Assembly: GCA_009760855.2 (NCBI GenBank)
Contig: WPIO01000001.1
Coordinates: 20,080,001-20,144,000, forward strand
Direction: 5' to 3'
Length of the DNA stretch: 64,000 nucleotides
DNA from: Cristatella mucedo
Lineage: Eukaryota; Bryozoa; Phylactolaemata; Cristatellidae
Positions 1-12,165 of the stretch are shown here, piece by piece (the first letter of the stretch is position 1; the number at the start of each line of letters is the position of its first letter). Both the position numbers and the translations under genes were made by a program. Under the pieces are notes generated by a model. The model was not told the origin of the DNA. It was given only the letters and a program-made list of their open reading frames with translations, and did no database searches.

Positions 1-375
1 CCTGTGTGGACAATAAATTAGCTGTCCCATTCCTCCGCTTACAGACAGTTGGCGACAGAAGCTTTAGCTCTGCAGGTCCTAGACTGTGGAACTCGCTTCC
101 ACAATTCTTACGCAACGACATATACTCTCCAACTGCCGACTATGGCACATCTTTTTCAGCGGTCCTGAACTGCTACTTCTATGCTACTCACTACATCAAC
201 TGCTCTCCTAACTCTGCTATGCTTCCCACTTTCTCTTTGTTGCGTGAGACGAAGTCTGTTGGCTACCGAATGCCTACCGAAAGCCGCTTAGGCTGTGAGT
301 GCGCTATACAAAACTCTCCTGCGTAACACCCACATGGTCTTTATGACTTTCTGGAGTTACTGACGGAGATACGTT
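1..375 (+). mobile_element. LINE family L-B, 3' fragment
   Basis: Translation of 6-326 gives the C-terminal tail of a non-LTR retrotransposon reverse transcriptase protein (LRLQTVGDRSF, then WNSLPQFLRN), the signature that closes many CR1/L2/Jockey-like ORF2 proteins. The untranslated 3' end contains CTCCTGCGTAACACCCAC and ends near GGAGTTAC...GATACGTTACATTAG. It is nearly identical to 54615-54835 and is found inverted at 22285, 28255, 54836 and 61955. It is 5'-truncated at or beyond the window edge and non-functional. Family assignment beyond CR1/L2-like is inference. Confidence 0.8.
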
Positions 376-379
376 ACAT

Positions 380-1612
380 TAGTTCTGCTAGAAATCAAGG
401 CAGCTTTTGATATCATTGATCGCCTACTCCTTCACGAGCAGTTATCATCTTGCCTTAGCTCCTTCCCTAGTGCTACACTCCAATGGCTTAGATTCAATCT
501 CAGTATGAGATTTCAGGTTGAACCCCTCAGCACAGATTTTTAACAGCCCTCGACCATCCGATGAGACCTTAAAGTATGGGATACCCTATCAATCGGTATT
601 AGCTACACTCGACCAGACCTATGGGCCTGGTCTTTCACACTGAATTAATCTCCCTCTTGTTGATATAATTGCCACAAACGATCTATGCAGATGAGCAGAG
701 TCGGTCCCCTCAGAATGTCGTTGGTCACACCGAGAGCAGTTTCGGTGGAGTGCTGCCCTTTGAATCCGGACTAAAATATTTCGATAGTTCATTTGTGTTA
801 ATATGTTCCTTAAGCTGCTAAGCAACAATCCTTTTGAGAAAATTGGACCAGAGGAAAGAAGGTGCACAGTGTGTTTTGCTAGTACCTTATAATCCAATCA
901 ATGTTTTTAACGTATCCCTCTTGACTTCTGTAACTCACTGCTTCCTGGCCTGCCGGCATGTGCAATCAGGCGATTGCAGCTGGTGCACAACTCTGCAGCT
1001 AGGCTTGTCTGTCGTGAGCATCACAGTTGCCACATGACACCACTTCTTGCCGACCTGCACTGGCTACCAGTCAAGCAATGGATTGACTTCAAGGTTTTGT
1101 CGCTCACTTTTAGGTCCTTTCATTTTTTGGCTCCAGCCTATCTCTCAGATCTACTTCCCCACCAGTTCATGCATCGTACCAACCGCTTTTCGGAATCCAA
1201 CAGTCTACAAGTACCTCGTACAAACCTCAAATCCTTTGGAGACCGTGCATTTAGTTTGTATGCTCCCAAAGCCTGGAACTCCCTCCCGACTTGCATCAGA
1301 ACATCCCATGACTTGACCATATTTAAAAAGAACTTAAAAACACACCTATTTGGGGCAGCATTTAGTGGGTCCCTGTGATTCGTCCTTTAAGTGCTTATGT
1401 GTGCTGACACTGTTCATGCTGCCACTAACCACACTTGCATGCTGGCCCTGTGCATGTCATCCCTAACCATGTTATTCATGTTGTCTAATAAGCATGATAT
1501 TACTCACCATTCAATTGCGTTTCCATTTACAGCAAATGTAAACCGCCTAGAAATAGATTGAATTCTCTGAGGGTGCTTTATCAAGTGCATAATAATTATT
1601 ACTATTATTGGT
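380..1612 (+). mobile_element. LINE family L-A, degenerate copy with ATT-rich tail
   Basis: A degraded reverse-transcriptase region at 380-960 (the AAFDIID motif A is still readable near 395) is followed by a well-preserved C-terminal part at 974-1378 (ORF ends FSGSL), a 3'UTR and a tail of ATT-type repeats at about 1590-1612. Stops and frameshifts break the ORF. The last 500 bp is almost identical to the copy at 20690-21962, so the 3' half looks young compared with the decayed 5' half. Confidence 0.85.
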
Positions 1613-1654
1613 CGGACAATAGCCGATTTGAAAGGCTGGAACCATCTGTTTAAT

Positions 1655-1885
1655 GATAATAATAATAATAATACATTGTTATAGCACTTTCGGAGATCTA
1701 AATCTCTTTCTAGGCACTTTACATATGCTGTTATGGAAGCATGTCAATGTGGTTAGTGACAGCAGGCAATGTGTCAGCACACCTGAGCACACAAAGGACA
1801 GTTTACAAGGACCCAGTGAATGTTGTGAGGAAAAGTTGCGTTTTTAGCTTCTGTTTAAATGTTGTCAAGTCGGGGAATATCGTAG
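1655..1885 (-). mobile_element. LINE family L-A 3' end, inverted
   Basis: Begins with (AATAAT)n, the reverse complement of the L-A tail, followed by the complement of the conserved 3' hairpin and 3'UTR. It lies tail to tail with the copy ending at 1612, about 40 bp away. 5'-truncated. Confidence 0.8.
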
Positions 1886-3930
1886 CTCTTTTTATTGGAC
1901 TTCGTTATTGTAACCGCTTTATCCACAGAAACCTGAGAAAATTTCCGAAGATATGTTAGAGGTTGCAACTCAACCCTTGCATTTATTAGTCAGAGGTGGC
2001 TTCCTGTTCGTATGAATACATGCAATTTTGTTCAACGAGAAGGCAGAAAACTCATCAGCCACATAGGTAATATCTGGGAGCTTGCTCAGTCTTATCAGGC
2101 AAATAATTCACCCTGTTATAACATATGTCTACGGTCTGACTGGTGGGAGTGCAGATTGTGAGTGAAAACAGAAGCCCTGGCATTTCTCAGCTTCCGGCTG
2201 TAGACAAGCATGTGGTCTTTGAAACTAGATGTGTGTCAGGCTCAGACTTTTTAAAGCAGTGTTACAGGCTGGTATTATGTACAGCAAATTTTTTTTGGTG
2301 AGTAGAAAGTTGTCACTGGGTTTTAGAACAGGGCAGTCTTCTGAGGAGCATACTCGTAGAGATAACTCCTAAGTTTCGAGTTTACTGCATCAATCGGAGT
2401 ATTTAAGCTATCGGCAGAGTCTTGATACCGATCAAGAAGACCTGCATTGCAAATAAATTTTTAAAATGTCTCATTATCAATGATTTTCAAGTTGCATTGC
2501 TGGACTCGATACCACCACACTAATACGACAGAAGAGCAGTAGTAAATGAGATTGCAGAACGATCCGAGATGGTAAGTATGCACATAAGGTCACACCCATA
2601 CACAATGCATTTCCAGAGCTTTGGCATCTCATTGGCCAGACATCAGGTCGACCACTCGGCCAGACATCGTCTACTAATATGCCTTAACACAACAGGAAGC
2701 CACATGAACCGAACAGATACTTGCAGCCTAGACAACTTTGCAGTTCGAGCACTCTCACTTGACGACAATCCTTAGTAAAATGATGAGTGATCGTCTTGCA
2801 GGTAACTGTCATCCTCACAATGTATCTGAACTGGGCCTTCAACAACCACTGGTAACTACACAGTTTCACTTATTCGGTAGGTCAAAGAACAGGCTGGCCT
2901 CAGAAAAAAGCAGATGTTCACGGCTTAGAATAAAACCTGCACACTTTAGTGAAGAGTGTGACAGAGTGTTGATGGGACCGTCACACATCAGATACATTTC
3001 GTGAATCAGACAGATTGAGAAAACTGGGACGGCACTGGTTGGTCAAACTGAGTAGGCTGGGTACACCACTGTCCCTACTTACTAAACTCTGCTGGAGCTG
3101 ATATGTTAATAGCAACTGACTGACAGGAAATGAAGCAACCCACTTGTTAGTGTGTGCTAACACAGTGAAAGAGAAGGCAGTGAACACCACTGACAATGCA
3201 TAGAACCGATCGATGTGTTCAAGGGTCACTTGCCCAATCCTCAGTTCAAGGGCTCAACCAGCCATGGGAAATGGTGTTTTGAAGTTTCAGTGATAAGAAT
3301 TAGACTCGGTTAGGTGAAAGGCTCCTGGCGGGTTTGATTGCTGAGCCAGCCAAGTCAACAAACTTATTTTTTTCTAGACAGCAGTAGTCTGGCCAATGCC
3401 CCTTCCTCCTTGGTCAGACTGTGCAACCAGTGCTAAAACCAAAATCTCGGGACTATCACATTAACCGGGTGGTGACCATCTGCTTAGCTGCCCTCAGAGA
3501 CAGCCAGGCTCTGTTTGCCTGGCGACCAGCTCAGAACCCTTCAGCCTGGCCATGAGACTTAGCTCTTTACATGTGCACATCCGAAGACAATGATCTAGCC
3601 GATACAAATTTGCAGTGGCTAATCGTGTGGCCACAATTGCTCCAGGTCTCAATGCTCCTAGAGCTAAAAAATGGGCCATGGGATTGGTGAGTGATTTTAC
3701 TACATTAGTAAACTGCATTAGCTATATTGCTCCAGGCACTAGCCTACAGCACTGAAAAGATCCGAGTGAACATTAGGAAATATTTCGAGTTCATCTGTAA
3801 TAAAAATCTATCAGGGGGATCCTGCATCGCACGTTCCCCGTGTTATGTCTTGGGTCAGCTTGACGCAGAAAATTGAGGCAGAGCAGCTTGCCCACTGCCC
3901 TGTTCAACTATGGATCTTGCATGCCACCAC
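1886..3930. other. Stretch with no recognisable gene
   Basis: Only short open frames (under 90 codons) that overlap one another on both strands, with no recognisable domain and no convincing exon. Probably intergenic, or decayed repeats too diverged to name. Confidence 0.5.
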
Positions 3931-4040
3931 AAGTTTAATTGCATTTCCCTTTGCAGCAAATGTAAAGCGACTAGAAAGAAGGTGAGTTCTCTGAGGGCGC
4001 TTTATCAAGTGCATTATTATTATTATTATTATTATTATAA
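3930..4040 (+). mobile_element. LINE family L-A, 3'-end-only insertion
   Basis: About 110 bp holding just the 3' terminus: GCAAATGTAAAG, the hairpin with the CTCTGAGGGCGCTTT arm, then (ATT)n at 4015-4037. Such extreme 5' truncation is typical of target-primed reverse transcription that stopped early. Confidence 0.85.
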
Positions 4041-5396
4041 GTGACGTCATTGATTCCTCTGCTCACGAGCAACCGGTTGCCGAAGCAAGTACCTGCAATT
4101 GTGACAGCTCACACAGTCAAGAGCTAATTGCATGCGCAGATCAAGTAAACTTGTCTTTCTATCAAATGGGTTACCACCTTATGACTGGTTGGCTGTCTGG
4201 CAAAATCGACTGGTTGACCACCACTTGACTCGAAAAGCTGAGTTTTGCAACTGTCTCCTCAGGTCCTACTCTCCTGACGACTATCGTCAAGCAAATGACG
4301 AAGCTACCAACTGAACTTGATAGCCCAGCTAGAGAATTGGTAGGTGACTGGCAGGAGTGCAGCACAAATTGGACTACAGCCTTTCTTTCCTTAGCAGACC
4401 GAGATTCGAACTGAATGTGTCACACCCAGTGCTTCTGGTGCAGAGCTCAAAGATAAGGGCCAACTGCCTGCCGACCTTAGCAGCCGACCTTGCCATGTGG
4501 GCCCTGGCAGCATCCTTCAGACATGCTCAGGAAAGCCTTTGTGGCAGGGCTCCAGGCTCTGCCAGATGCTTCAGGAAGGGGGAACTAGGCATACCACTAC
4601 CTTATTCAACAGACTGCCAGCTTAAGGTACCACCTCCACTAACTCACTTCTTGGAACAGCCATACCAACAACAAGCATGCTACTGATTTGAGGAGCAGCA
4701 AGCTGATGCCTGAATGTTGGCTAAGTCGAGGATTTAGGCCGGGTGTGGGGGCCAGCCGTCAGGGCATGAGCCATAGCGTGGCCATGCTTTTAGTGGACTG
4801 TATTGCTAAGCATCTTGAGCACTCAGTCAAGCCAGACCTGACAGCCGTGGCTGGCCCTGGCTGCTAAGTCTGCCAGGCTGACAGCCTAATGGCAAACCTA
4901 CTCTGACAGCCTCCAGCCTTAGATGCAGCTGTACTAACTAAAAACCAAAAGGTCATTCCCATGACTATAACTGCGAATATAACCTTACACCGGGATTCTT
5001 GGCTGATGGGCACGATGGGCCTATCCAGGCCAACTGAGCAAAGCAGACTGCCCTGCCCCCTCCTTGTAGCTGCCTTGTACATGGACCATCAGCAGTACAG
5101 GCACCACACTATGGCCATTATGTGAAAGGAACTGCCCTATTCTTGCTATGTTTACAGAAAGACCCTCACTTAATGTGTTTGTTTGCTCATGTGCACAGCC
5201 GGGGCTTTAATCCATTCCCATCAGCTGGGTAGCTGCTTCTCATTTCTGCAGTCAGCTGCCGAGCATGTCCTAACTGACATCAGCAAATGCCTACAAGCTA
5301 GCAGCTACTAGGATGCCCTCCTAAATTATGCTTGCTGCTGCTCTTCGATGCCTTGGTCATTTTTTTAAATATGCTCTTTTCGGTCATTTTTCCAGG
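4041..5396. other. Stretch with no recognisable gene
   Basis: The largest open frame is 4357-4686 (109 codons, plus strand); it matches no family I know and has no obvious splice framework. The interval ends with a pyrimidine-rich tract leading into the splice acceptor described at 5397. Confidence 0.4.
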
Positions 5397-5626
5397 TGAA
5401 CAATATTCAAGTTAAGAAAATGACTTATGACGAAGTGGTCCGTCGTGCGAAAGCAGCCGGAGTCAGTGGGAGGATTTTACTAACAGTCAGCCGAACAGAA
5501 AACCCCTGCAACTGCGACAGCAGCTCCATCGACAGCAGGCCGTCTCAGACAGAACCGATTGCCGACCCATCACCGAAGCAGATTCACCATTCCATCACCG
5601 TAGCGTTTGCCAACCCATCACCGTAG
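5397..5626 (+). CDS. Candidate exon: C-terminal half of a PDZ-like domain
   Basis: A pyrimidine-rich tract ending in TTTTTCCAG precedes an open frame whose first 33 residues read like the second half of a PDZ domain: VNNIQVKKMTYDEVV (the VNG-x-x-V-x-x-M-T-H-E-E-VV pattern), then an ILLTVS strand. Thereafter the frame is Ser/Pro-rich and ends at a TAG at 5624, so it may be a terminal exon or may have a donor I cannot place. The upstream GLGF-bearing exon was not found. It could be chance; the pattern match is by eye. Confidence 0.35.
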
Positions 5627-5629
5627 CAG

Positions 5630-6884
5630 ATTTGACGACATATACTGATCGGTCATGAATATCAACCACCCCTGCCTGCGTCTGTTGAACATGGACTGCG
5701 ACGAAATCGGTCAAGCTCCATCATGCCACATGCATGCTCTTTATTCAGCACAAGCCTTGCTTTTCGACGAATTAAATGCATGCAAAACCCAGACAAACAG
5801 CTCGTTTGGCAAAAACGCAGTTCCCAACTTCTAGCTCGTTGGTGGAGTTGGGGGACCTACGTAAAGGCTTGCGGCAACAAATCGAAGATGTTTCGCATGC
5901 CACTACTCCTAGCCTGGTGACGGTCAGCGAATAAGCTGCCTCTCCAAAATGCAGAGAGACTCGAAGCTGGAGCTCTTCACACAGTTTTAACCTCTGCCTA
6001 GCAAACGCACCATTCGTATAACGACATATGCCTCGAAACTGCTCAGAAATTGAAATGCGGCGGTAAGCGTGCCATAGTATTAACCGGCAGCAAGAAGACA
6101 ACATGGGCTGCAAAGGAGCACTGCTACCATAGCTGCCTGGCCAGCTCGTATCGCTATTGGGGCTTACCTTCAGTAGCAGCCTGTGTTCGTGCGTTCATTG
6201 GTATAGCTGCTTGCATCCAGAACGTACAGCCAAATCGGCCGCGAAGAGCTACAAGGTAGACCGAAGCATCGCGACCAGTTACATAGCGCCACTGGGAGCT
6301 CCGAAGTTAAAAATAGACACCAATATATATAACACGTGCCACGGTGCCGGTTCCTTTTATGTATTATAAGCTAGTAGTTCAAAAAATTTACATAATGTTA
6401 TGCCGATAATGGAGTCCCTGAAGATTGATGGTTTCACGAATATACACATATATAGAGAGAGAAGTTTAGATTGGATTTTAATGACCCGGATCCAGTTATG
6501 GCCGCCAGGGAAACGGAATTCCTATTTGCTAAGTGGATTCCTAGCCGGTAGCGGCCGTACCCGCGTTTAGGATACGGTAAGTTGACTTGTACGGTTTTGC
6601 TTGCGGATATTCCTCGTTGCTCAGGTTTGGAGAGATTCAGTGGGCTTCTGCTTCACTTGTTTCAATATGCCGGCCACTAAAGCTGCGTGGCATCGTAGTA
6701 GCCTTTTTAACGATCGTGCTTCAGAATGAGCAGTAGACCGCTTCGTGATACAGTATCCAAACTAGTGATATTCAGTATAGTTTAGCCCCTCATCCTTGTT
6801 TATTTACTTATTACCCTCATTAAGTAAGGTGGCCTTGGTATCAGTTCTCGGCTCCTCGTTTGGTTATTATTATTTAGTATCTTC
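5630..6884. other. Stretch with no recognisable gene
   Basis: Short frames only; the 113-codon minus-strand frame at 5772-6113 and the plus-strand frames around it overlap without any recognisable motif. Nothing supported. Confidence 0.4.
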
Positions 6885-6960
6885 ATCATCTGTAAAGTGC
6901 CTAGAAAGAGATTCAGTTCTCTGATGGCCCTATACGAAGCATTATTAATATTATCTTCCC
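6885..6960 (+). mobile_element. LINE L-A or related 3' tip
   Basis: Contains TGTAAAGTGCCTAGAAAGAG, TTCTCTGA and a short ATT tail: the conserved 3' hairpin of family L-A in a diverged, extremely truncated copy. The CTATACGAAG variant after the hairpin is closer to the SINE S-A version of the same tail, so it could be a SINE fragment. Confidence 0.6.
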
Positions 6961-7861
6961 GCTTCCCTGAGTAGCGTTTACTTTAAGCGCATGGCGCTAA
7001 GCCTTTAAGCGAGCATTAATCGCGTAAGTCGAGCCAAAGCCTACACCGTTGCTCAGCGTCTCATAAATTGGTAAATGGCCGGGCTTTGTATTGGGATCAA
7101 ACCCCTCGCTGCATTCACTGTGCCTCTTATCCACTACAGAACGGTGTGTAATGCTGGTCTTGTGAGTTTCACTTGGCCCCTGGCATCGAAAGCAAGCACC
7201 TGCTTAGCAACTGCTTCACACCAAGTTATCTGAATGGCGCTATGCTTCAAGTGCCCCAAACCCCATTCTTCTCACCTATTCAGCATAGTTTTACCAGGGT
7301 TTCTTCTGAATCGCTCTCACTCTGATCATCGTATGAGCTCCTGTTGCTCTTATTTTTCGGCTTAGAGCTGATTCTAGTTGCTGACGAGGTTGAGTTGGCC
7401 TCTCTTTTTTATAATCCTAGTTTACCAACTTACAGGTATGGCAACTCTTTTGCAGGACTCCTCACTTGGCATGTGCTCACTTAAATTTTACTCGGAAGTC
7501 TTTCGTTTGCTGCACGGACATGTATGCACTAGACTCCTAGTATGTGCTGTTGGACCTTGAGATTTGTAGTTTCGAAATGTATATGTCGCATTGGATGATT
7601 TCCTGTAGCACACTAAGCAGATTATCATGAGACAACCTCTAACCAATAAGATACCCAGGTATTCCTATCAAAAAAGTAAAATTGGTGAGGGTAGGGGAAT
7701 TTGGGAGTACTGCTAAGAAAGGATATGCAACACGGTCAGAAGCTCCCGTGTGAATTCGTGATTAGGCCCAATCAAACAATACTCCAGATCTTCTTGATCA
7801 ATGATTGCATGTCGAGGAGCAATACATCTGTAAGTTGTGAGAGAGATGTTGTCATTTGTAA

Positions 7862-8128
7862 TGGCTGGGTGTCGATGTTGGTGCTATTCACCGGCTACGG
7901 AAAAAGTACCTCAAACTTTACGTTTTGCTGGCACATCTGAACAACGAAGCGTTTGATAGGCTTGAAGCTGTGCTAATTAATTACTTCCGAATTCGTTGTC
8001 TCCTGCCATTAGTCAACGAACTCAGATCTTATCTTGACATGCACTTCTATTTTGTTTTGTGGTCGTCGTGTGTTCGAGATATGGCGAGGTGTCTTGGAAT
8101 GGCCGAGCCTGTAATTTACCCAAGCTAA
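7862..8128 (+). CDS. Weak candidate exon, helical segment
   Basis: Open from 7862 to the stop at 8126-8128. Residues from HRLRKKYLKLY through LLAHLNNEAFDRLE to LLPLVNELRSYLD form an amphipathic, Leu-rich helical pattern resembling harmonin-homology domains, which occur next to PDZ domains in whirlin, harmonin and PDZD7. A PDZ-like exon lies 2.5 kb upstream on the same strand, which fits the whirlin order. I cannot place a good splice acceptor, so this remains a guess. Confidence 0.2.
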   Translation, partial: WLGVDVGAIHRLRKKYLKLYVLLAHLNNEAFDRLEAVLINYFRIRCLLPLVNELRSYLDMHFYFVLWSSCVRDMARCLGMAEPVIYPS

Positions 8129-8144
8129 GAAAAGTATACCATAG

Positions 8145-9540
8145 TAATAATACATGTGTACAGCACCCTTGGAGGACTTAATCTATCTATAGGCACTTTG
8201 CATATGCTGTAAAAGAAACATAATCAAATGTTTAGTGGTAACAGGCAGAATGTCAAGATGCATAATATGGTTAGAGGTGACATGCGCAGTGTCAACCTGT
8301 TAAATATGGTAATTGATAGCATGCAGTGTCAGCACATGTAAGCTCACAAAGGACAATCACAAGGACCCGCTAAATGTTGTGATACATAGTTGGCGTTTTT
8401 AGCTTCCTTTTAAATATTAAGTCTGGGGATGTCTTGATATCGGTCGGGTGTGAGTTCCGGGTTTTGGAAGCATACGAACTAAAGGCACGGTCTCCGAAGG
8501 ATTCGAGGTTCCTACGAGGTATAGCTAAACGATTGGAGTCAGAAAAGGAGGTTGTACGATGCCTAACTTGGTAGAGGGGTAGATCTAGTAGGTGAGCTGG
8601 AGACACAGAATGAAGGAGCCTAATAGTGAGTGACAACCTTGAAATCGATACACTGCTTGATTGGGAGCCAGTGCAGGTCGGTGAGTCATGATGTGATGTG
8701 GCAACTGCAATGCTGACAACAGACAAGCCTAGCTGCAGAGTTTTGCACTAGCTTCAAGTGCCTGATTGCACAGGCCGGTAGACCAGCAAGGAGTGAGTTA
8801 GAGAAGCGCTCTATCAAGTGTGTTATTATTATTATTAGAAGTAAAGACTGGGTGTCACAAATGAATGAACCAATTTGGATGCAGTATCCTTGACTTAGTA
8901 AGCCCCAATATTAGCGACGTTATGTAGCAGAAAGTAGGCCGACTTGACTGGAGCTGGTGTGGTCGTCTAGTGAAATCTCACTTGAACGGGACACCTAGAT
9001 TGTGTGCTGATTCAACAGAATGCAGAACCAGAGCCGATGGTGAGTGTCAACCTTTCCAATGTCTGAGTCACAGTTGGTTTTCGCATAACTAGTAAGTTGG
9101 TTTTATCATCATTTAGTTTAAGAAAGTTTGCTGCTATCCATGTGCAGATGTCATCAATAGATGCATCAAAGGAGTTGAGAGAGTTTGACCTGCTAGAAGG
9201 CTGGGAGAGATCAAAGCAAAGGTAAAACTGAGTGTAGCGTCTGCATAGAAGTTAAAGCCTAGATTGTGCTTGGCGATCACATCGGCATGAGGGAGAGTAT
9301 AAACTGTGAAAAGAAGTAGACCAAGCACAGACCCCTGAGGTATCACCCCCCTCGAACTTAAGTGGTTCCTTGGATGATATTTGATGAAAGTTGATCCTCT
9401 TATCATTCTTATATGAAATTTGAGCATCCATAGTAAAGCTATGCTATGACGTAGGTAAAAACTGCTGTTGCTATGAGAAAGCATATGAATGCTATTATTC
9501 TTGATCTTTTGTGAGACACCCACCAGGTTAAGTCTTCGCT
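8145..9540 (-). mobile_element. LINE family L-A copy with nested tail fragment
   Basis: Minus-strand L-A: 3'UTR at 8145-8400, C-terminal coding part at 8370-8726, then the RT region at 9134-9523 where [14 protein letters not shown] is readable, a damaged form of [10 protein letters not shown]. The YADD catalytic box has decayed. Frameshifts and stops make it a dead copy. At about 8817-8845 a small stretch carries GCGCTCTATCAAGTG followed by ATT repeats in plus orientation, which is foreign to the flanking LINE sequence. Confidence 0.85.
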
Positions 9541-9833
9541 ACAATATCACTCACTGCTAATTTGTGTTTGGCGGCATTACTTTTGAGTTGCTATGCTCTG
9601 TGCAGCTTATTAAAGGATATGTGGGGTAACAGATTGTACATTCCATTATCGTGTTACATAGTTGATCAAAACCAGATGTAGGTGTTGGTTTCGTCAGGTG
9701 CTACTGCACCACCCTGTCAGCCCCTCTGTGCATATGGTGCCAAACCTTTCTCCGTCAGATTGGTGGCCTCTGTGAGAGTTGGAGCATGAGCTGTTGAGGA
9801 CCCAGTGACCTGATCTGATGACCTACCTCAGTA

Positions 9834-10010
9834 CAGTCGACTCCTCATATAAGAACACCTATAATATATATAATATATAAGAATAGCAGTTCGTTTTCTG
9901 TGCAGTTATAAGTTCAGCAGTATTAGTCTCACTCAGCACATGGGAATACTCCGAATATAAGCATGCCTATTTGCCGGCCCGAGTGTATTCGTATAAGCAG
10001 AGTCGGTTGG
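9834..10010. mobile_element. MITE with pogo/Tigger-like terminal inverted repeats
   Basis: The left end CAGTCGACTCCTCATATAAG and the reverse complement of the right end (ACCGACTCTGCTTATACGAA) are imperfect inverted repeats, and a TA precedes the left end. The element is about 177 bp and cannot encode a transposase. A second copy in opposite orientation lies at 36957-37133; the two also share internal sequence such as the GGGAATACTCCG block. The TIR style resembles pogo/Tigger Tc1-mariner elements, by analogy only. Confidence 0.7.
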
Positions 10011-11100
10011 ACTCTTTGTTGACACCTCCCGTAGAATGCTACTGTTCAGCCCCGACTTGGATCTGGTATTTCAGTCTGTCCCACGGCAGTGATGCAGCCC
10101 CATTACAGCTTTACCTGTCTGGCTTTGCAAGTCCATGTAGTCCAGTCAAGCTTCTCGTGGTGAAGGGCTATGCTTAATTTGGTTTGCCTGCAGCTGCTTC
10201 ATTATGGATATCTCGGTTGTACGTGTGCTTTTGGAGCAGTCTGCACAGAATCTAGTCAAGAGCTATTTAGTACCTGGTCGCAGTGGCCATGCATGTCGGC
10301 CAAGCTCAGTTCAAAAATCTTGCTTCCTGTGCTGTTATTGCTGCAAACTGACGTCATAAGCAGTTTAGAAGCTCGTACCGATACGTCTTAATAGCATCAG
10401 TGGCAATGTAGAGGCCTAAAAAAAACGTGTGTGCTACGACTGGCAGCTTCCCTGCTTCTGCAGCTTGGGAGCTATTTGTGCAATGACTCTAGCGGCCGAT
10501 GGCAGTTTACCAGCTTCCACTTTGGCTCCATTGGCATGCTCACTCGGGTGTGCTTGAAATCTTATTTGTCCAGCCAGCTGGTCACCTGCTTGCCCTCAAA
10601 GCATTGAATCTGCTGCTCTAAGAGCTTGCTTTCTGCCAAAATCTTCGTCTGGCTGCTGTGCTCAGCCTCAGCTTATCTGCTCTCCCTTCCCCTCTTTCTC
10701 AGGCTCTCTAAATAAATCCAAGCCAAAGATACAAATTTTTCCCTGCCTATCTTGACTGCTGCCAATCCTAGTTGAAGCCCAAGTTGAATGTTTCGTATTG
10801 CATTAAAGTCACTAGAATGTTACCCTAGTGTTCGGCTACAAAGCATTCTTGCTCACATATCCACGGCTATAGCCTCAAAGAGACACCCCCCCCCCAAAGC
10901 TACAGCATTCATTCTTGCTATAATATAACTGAGTGTTATTGTTGCCCTCTGCGTGTCTTCTGCTCGTGAGTAATCTAAGGATAGCAACTCCACTATAAAA
11001 GCTGTCATCCGTTTGACCAGTGACATTCTAGGTAGCAACAGTGATGGTAACGTCACCAGCCTAGAGCAAATCATACACTTCTGATCCCGTCCAGTCGGTC
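10011..11100. other. Stretch with no recognisable gene
   Basis: No convincing exon. Includes a short C tract near 10887-10895. The minus-strand frame 10853-11140 overlaps the start of the L-B copy that follows and is not considered coding. Confidence 0.4.
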
Positions 11101-12165
11101 TCTTGAGGCGATCAAGTCTTTCGTCCAGCAGACCATTCACCTGTGGAGTTCTTCAAATGTCTCTTCTTGGTGCATAGCTGTTTTCCACCTTCACAGACTG
11201 AGTCTCTGGAAAAGATAGTTAACGCCCGTGGCATTGGCTATCACTTCTATATTGCCGACCACCAGCTTTACTTGTCATTCAAACCATTTGAATTCAACCC
11301 GAATTTGGTGAGCAGAATACCTGCCTTGATGACATTTGGTCCTGGATGTCGGCCGATTTCCTAAAGCCTACCGATGATAAAGGTATTATTCATTATTAAA
11401 AAAATCCTAAATGGAGGGCCCGAATAAGTTACTTTGCTCTGTAAATTAGAGGTGCCGTCTGCAATCCTGCTCATATTTTGTTGCCCTCTATGGCGACTGC
11501 TTGACTCAGAAAATCGCCTCCACTGCTAGCCATTGTGTTTAATCAGCATTTACCACAGCAGCTAGCTAAAAATCTTACTAACTCCTTGGTTCTCTCTACA
11601 CTAGACAAGTGGAACTCAGTTTTGGCAGGGCCAACAAAAAGGGCAGTAAAACTCTATAAACTTTGTGGTGAATACGGCTGCAATGCTATGTCTGAAATCC
11701 AATAAATACACCCGTGTATCGGCTTTGCTAGAGGAACTGCAATGGCTCCTTCGATGGTTGACCAACCCCCCCCCCCAACTGCACCAATAATCAGCCGGCT
11801 TGTGCTCTCAGGTCCTCACAGGATAATAATTTAGCCTTACAAGTCTTTCGTTTGCAGACTCTTAGTGGTAGAAATACTTGCTCAGCGAGTCTTAGACTTT
11901 GGACCTCATTTCCACAATTCTTATGTAGCAGAATCTCTATTTCTGCCAACTCTTCCTTAACAGTCCTAGCTCAGCTATGCTTTTTTCCTTTGGCTTAGTT
12001 GGGTGAGGTGGTGTCTCTCGGCTACCGTGTGTGCACCAAAATCCTCTTAAGCTTGTAACGCAGTTTAGAAAACTCATGCATAACACTCACTTAGTCTTCG
12101 TGGCTGAGTTACAGATAGAGATGCAAAAATGTGTATATCTTGCCGTTTGGTTGCTGGTGTACCTT
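11100..12165 (+). mobile_element. LINE family L-B, heavily decayed copy
   Basis: Around 11240-11290 the frame reads GYHFYIADHQLYLSF, a decayed [13 protein letters not shown] motif. At 11840-12130 the C-terminal and 3' end signatures of L-B are present (a decayed PQFL block and the AACACTCAC...GAGTTAC 3' end). Many stops interrupt it. A run of 11 C lies at 11767-11777. Confidence 0.7.
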
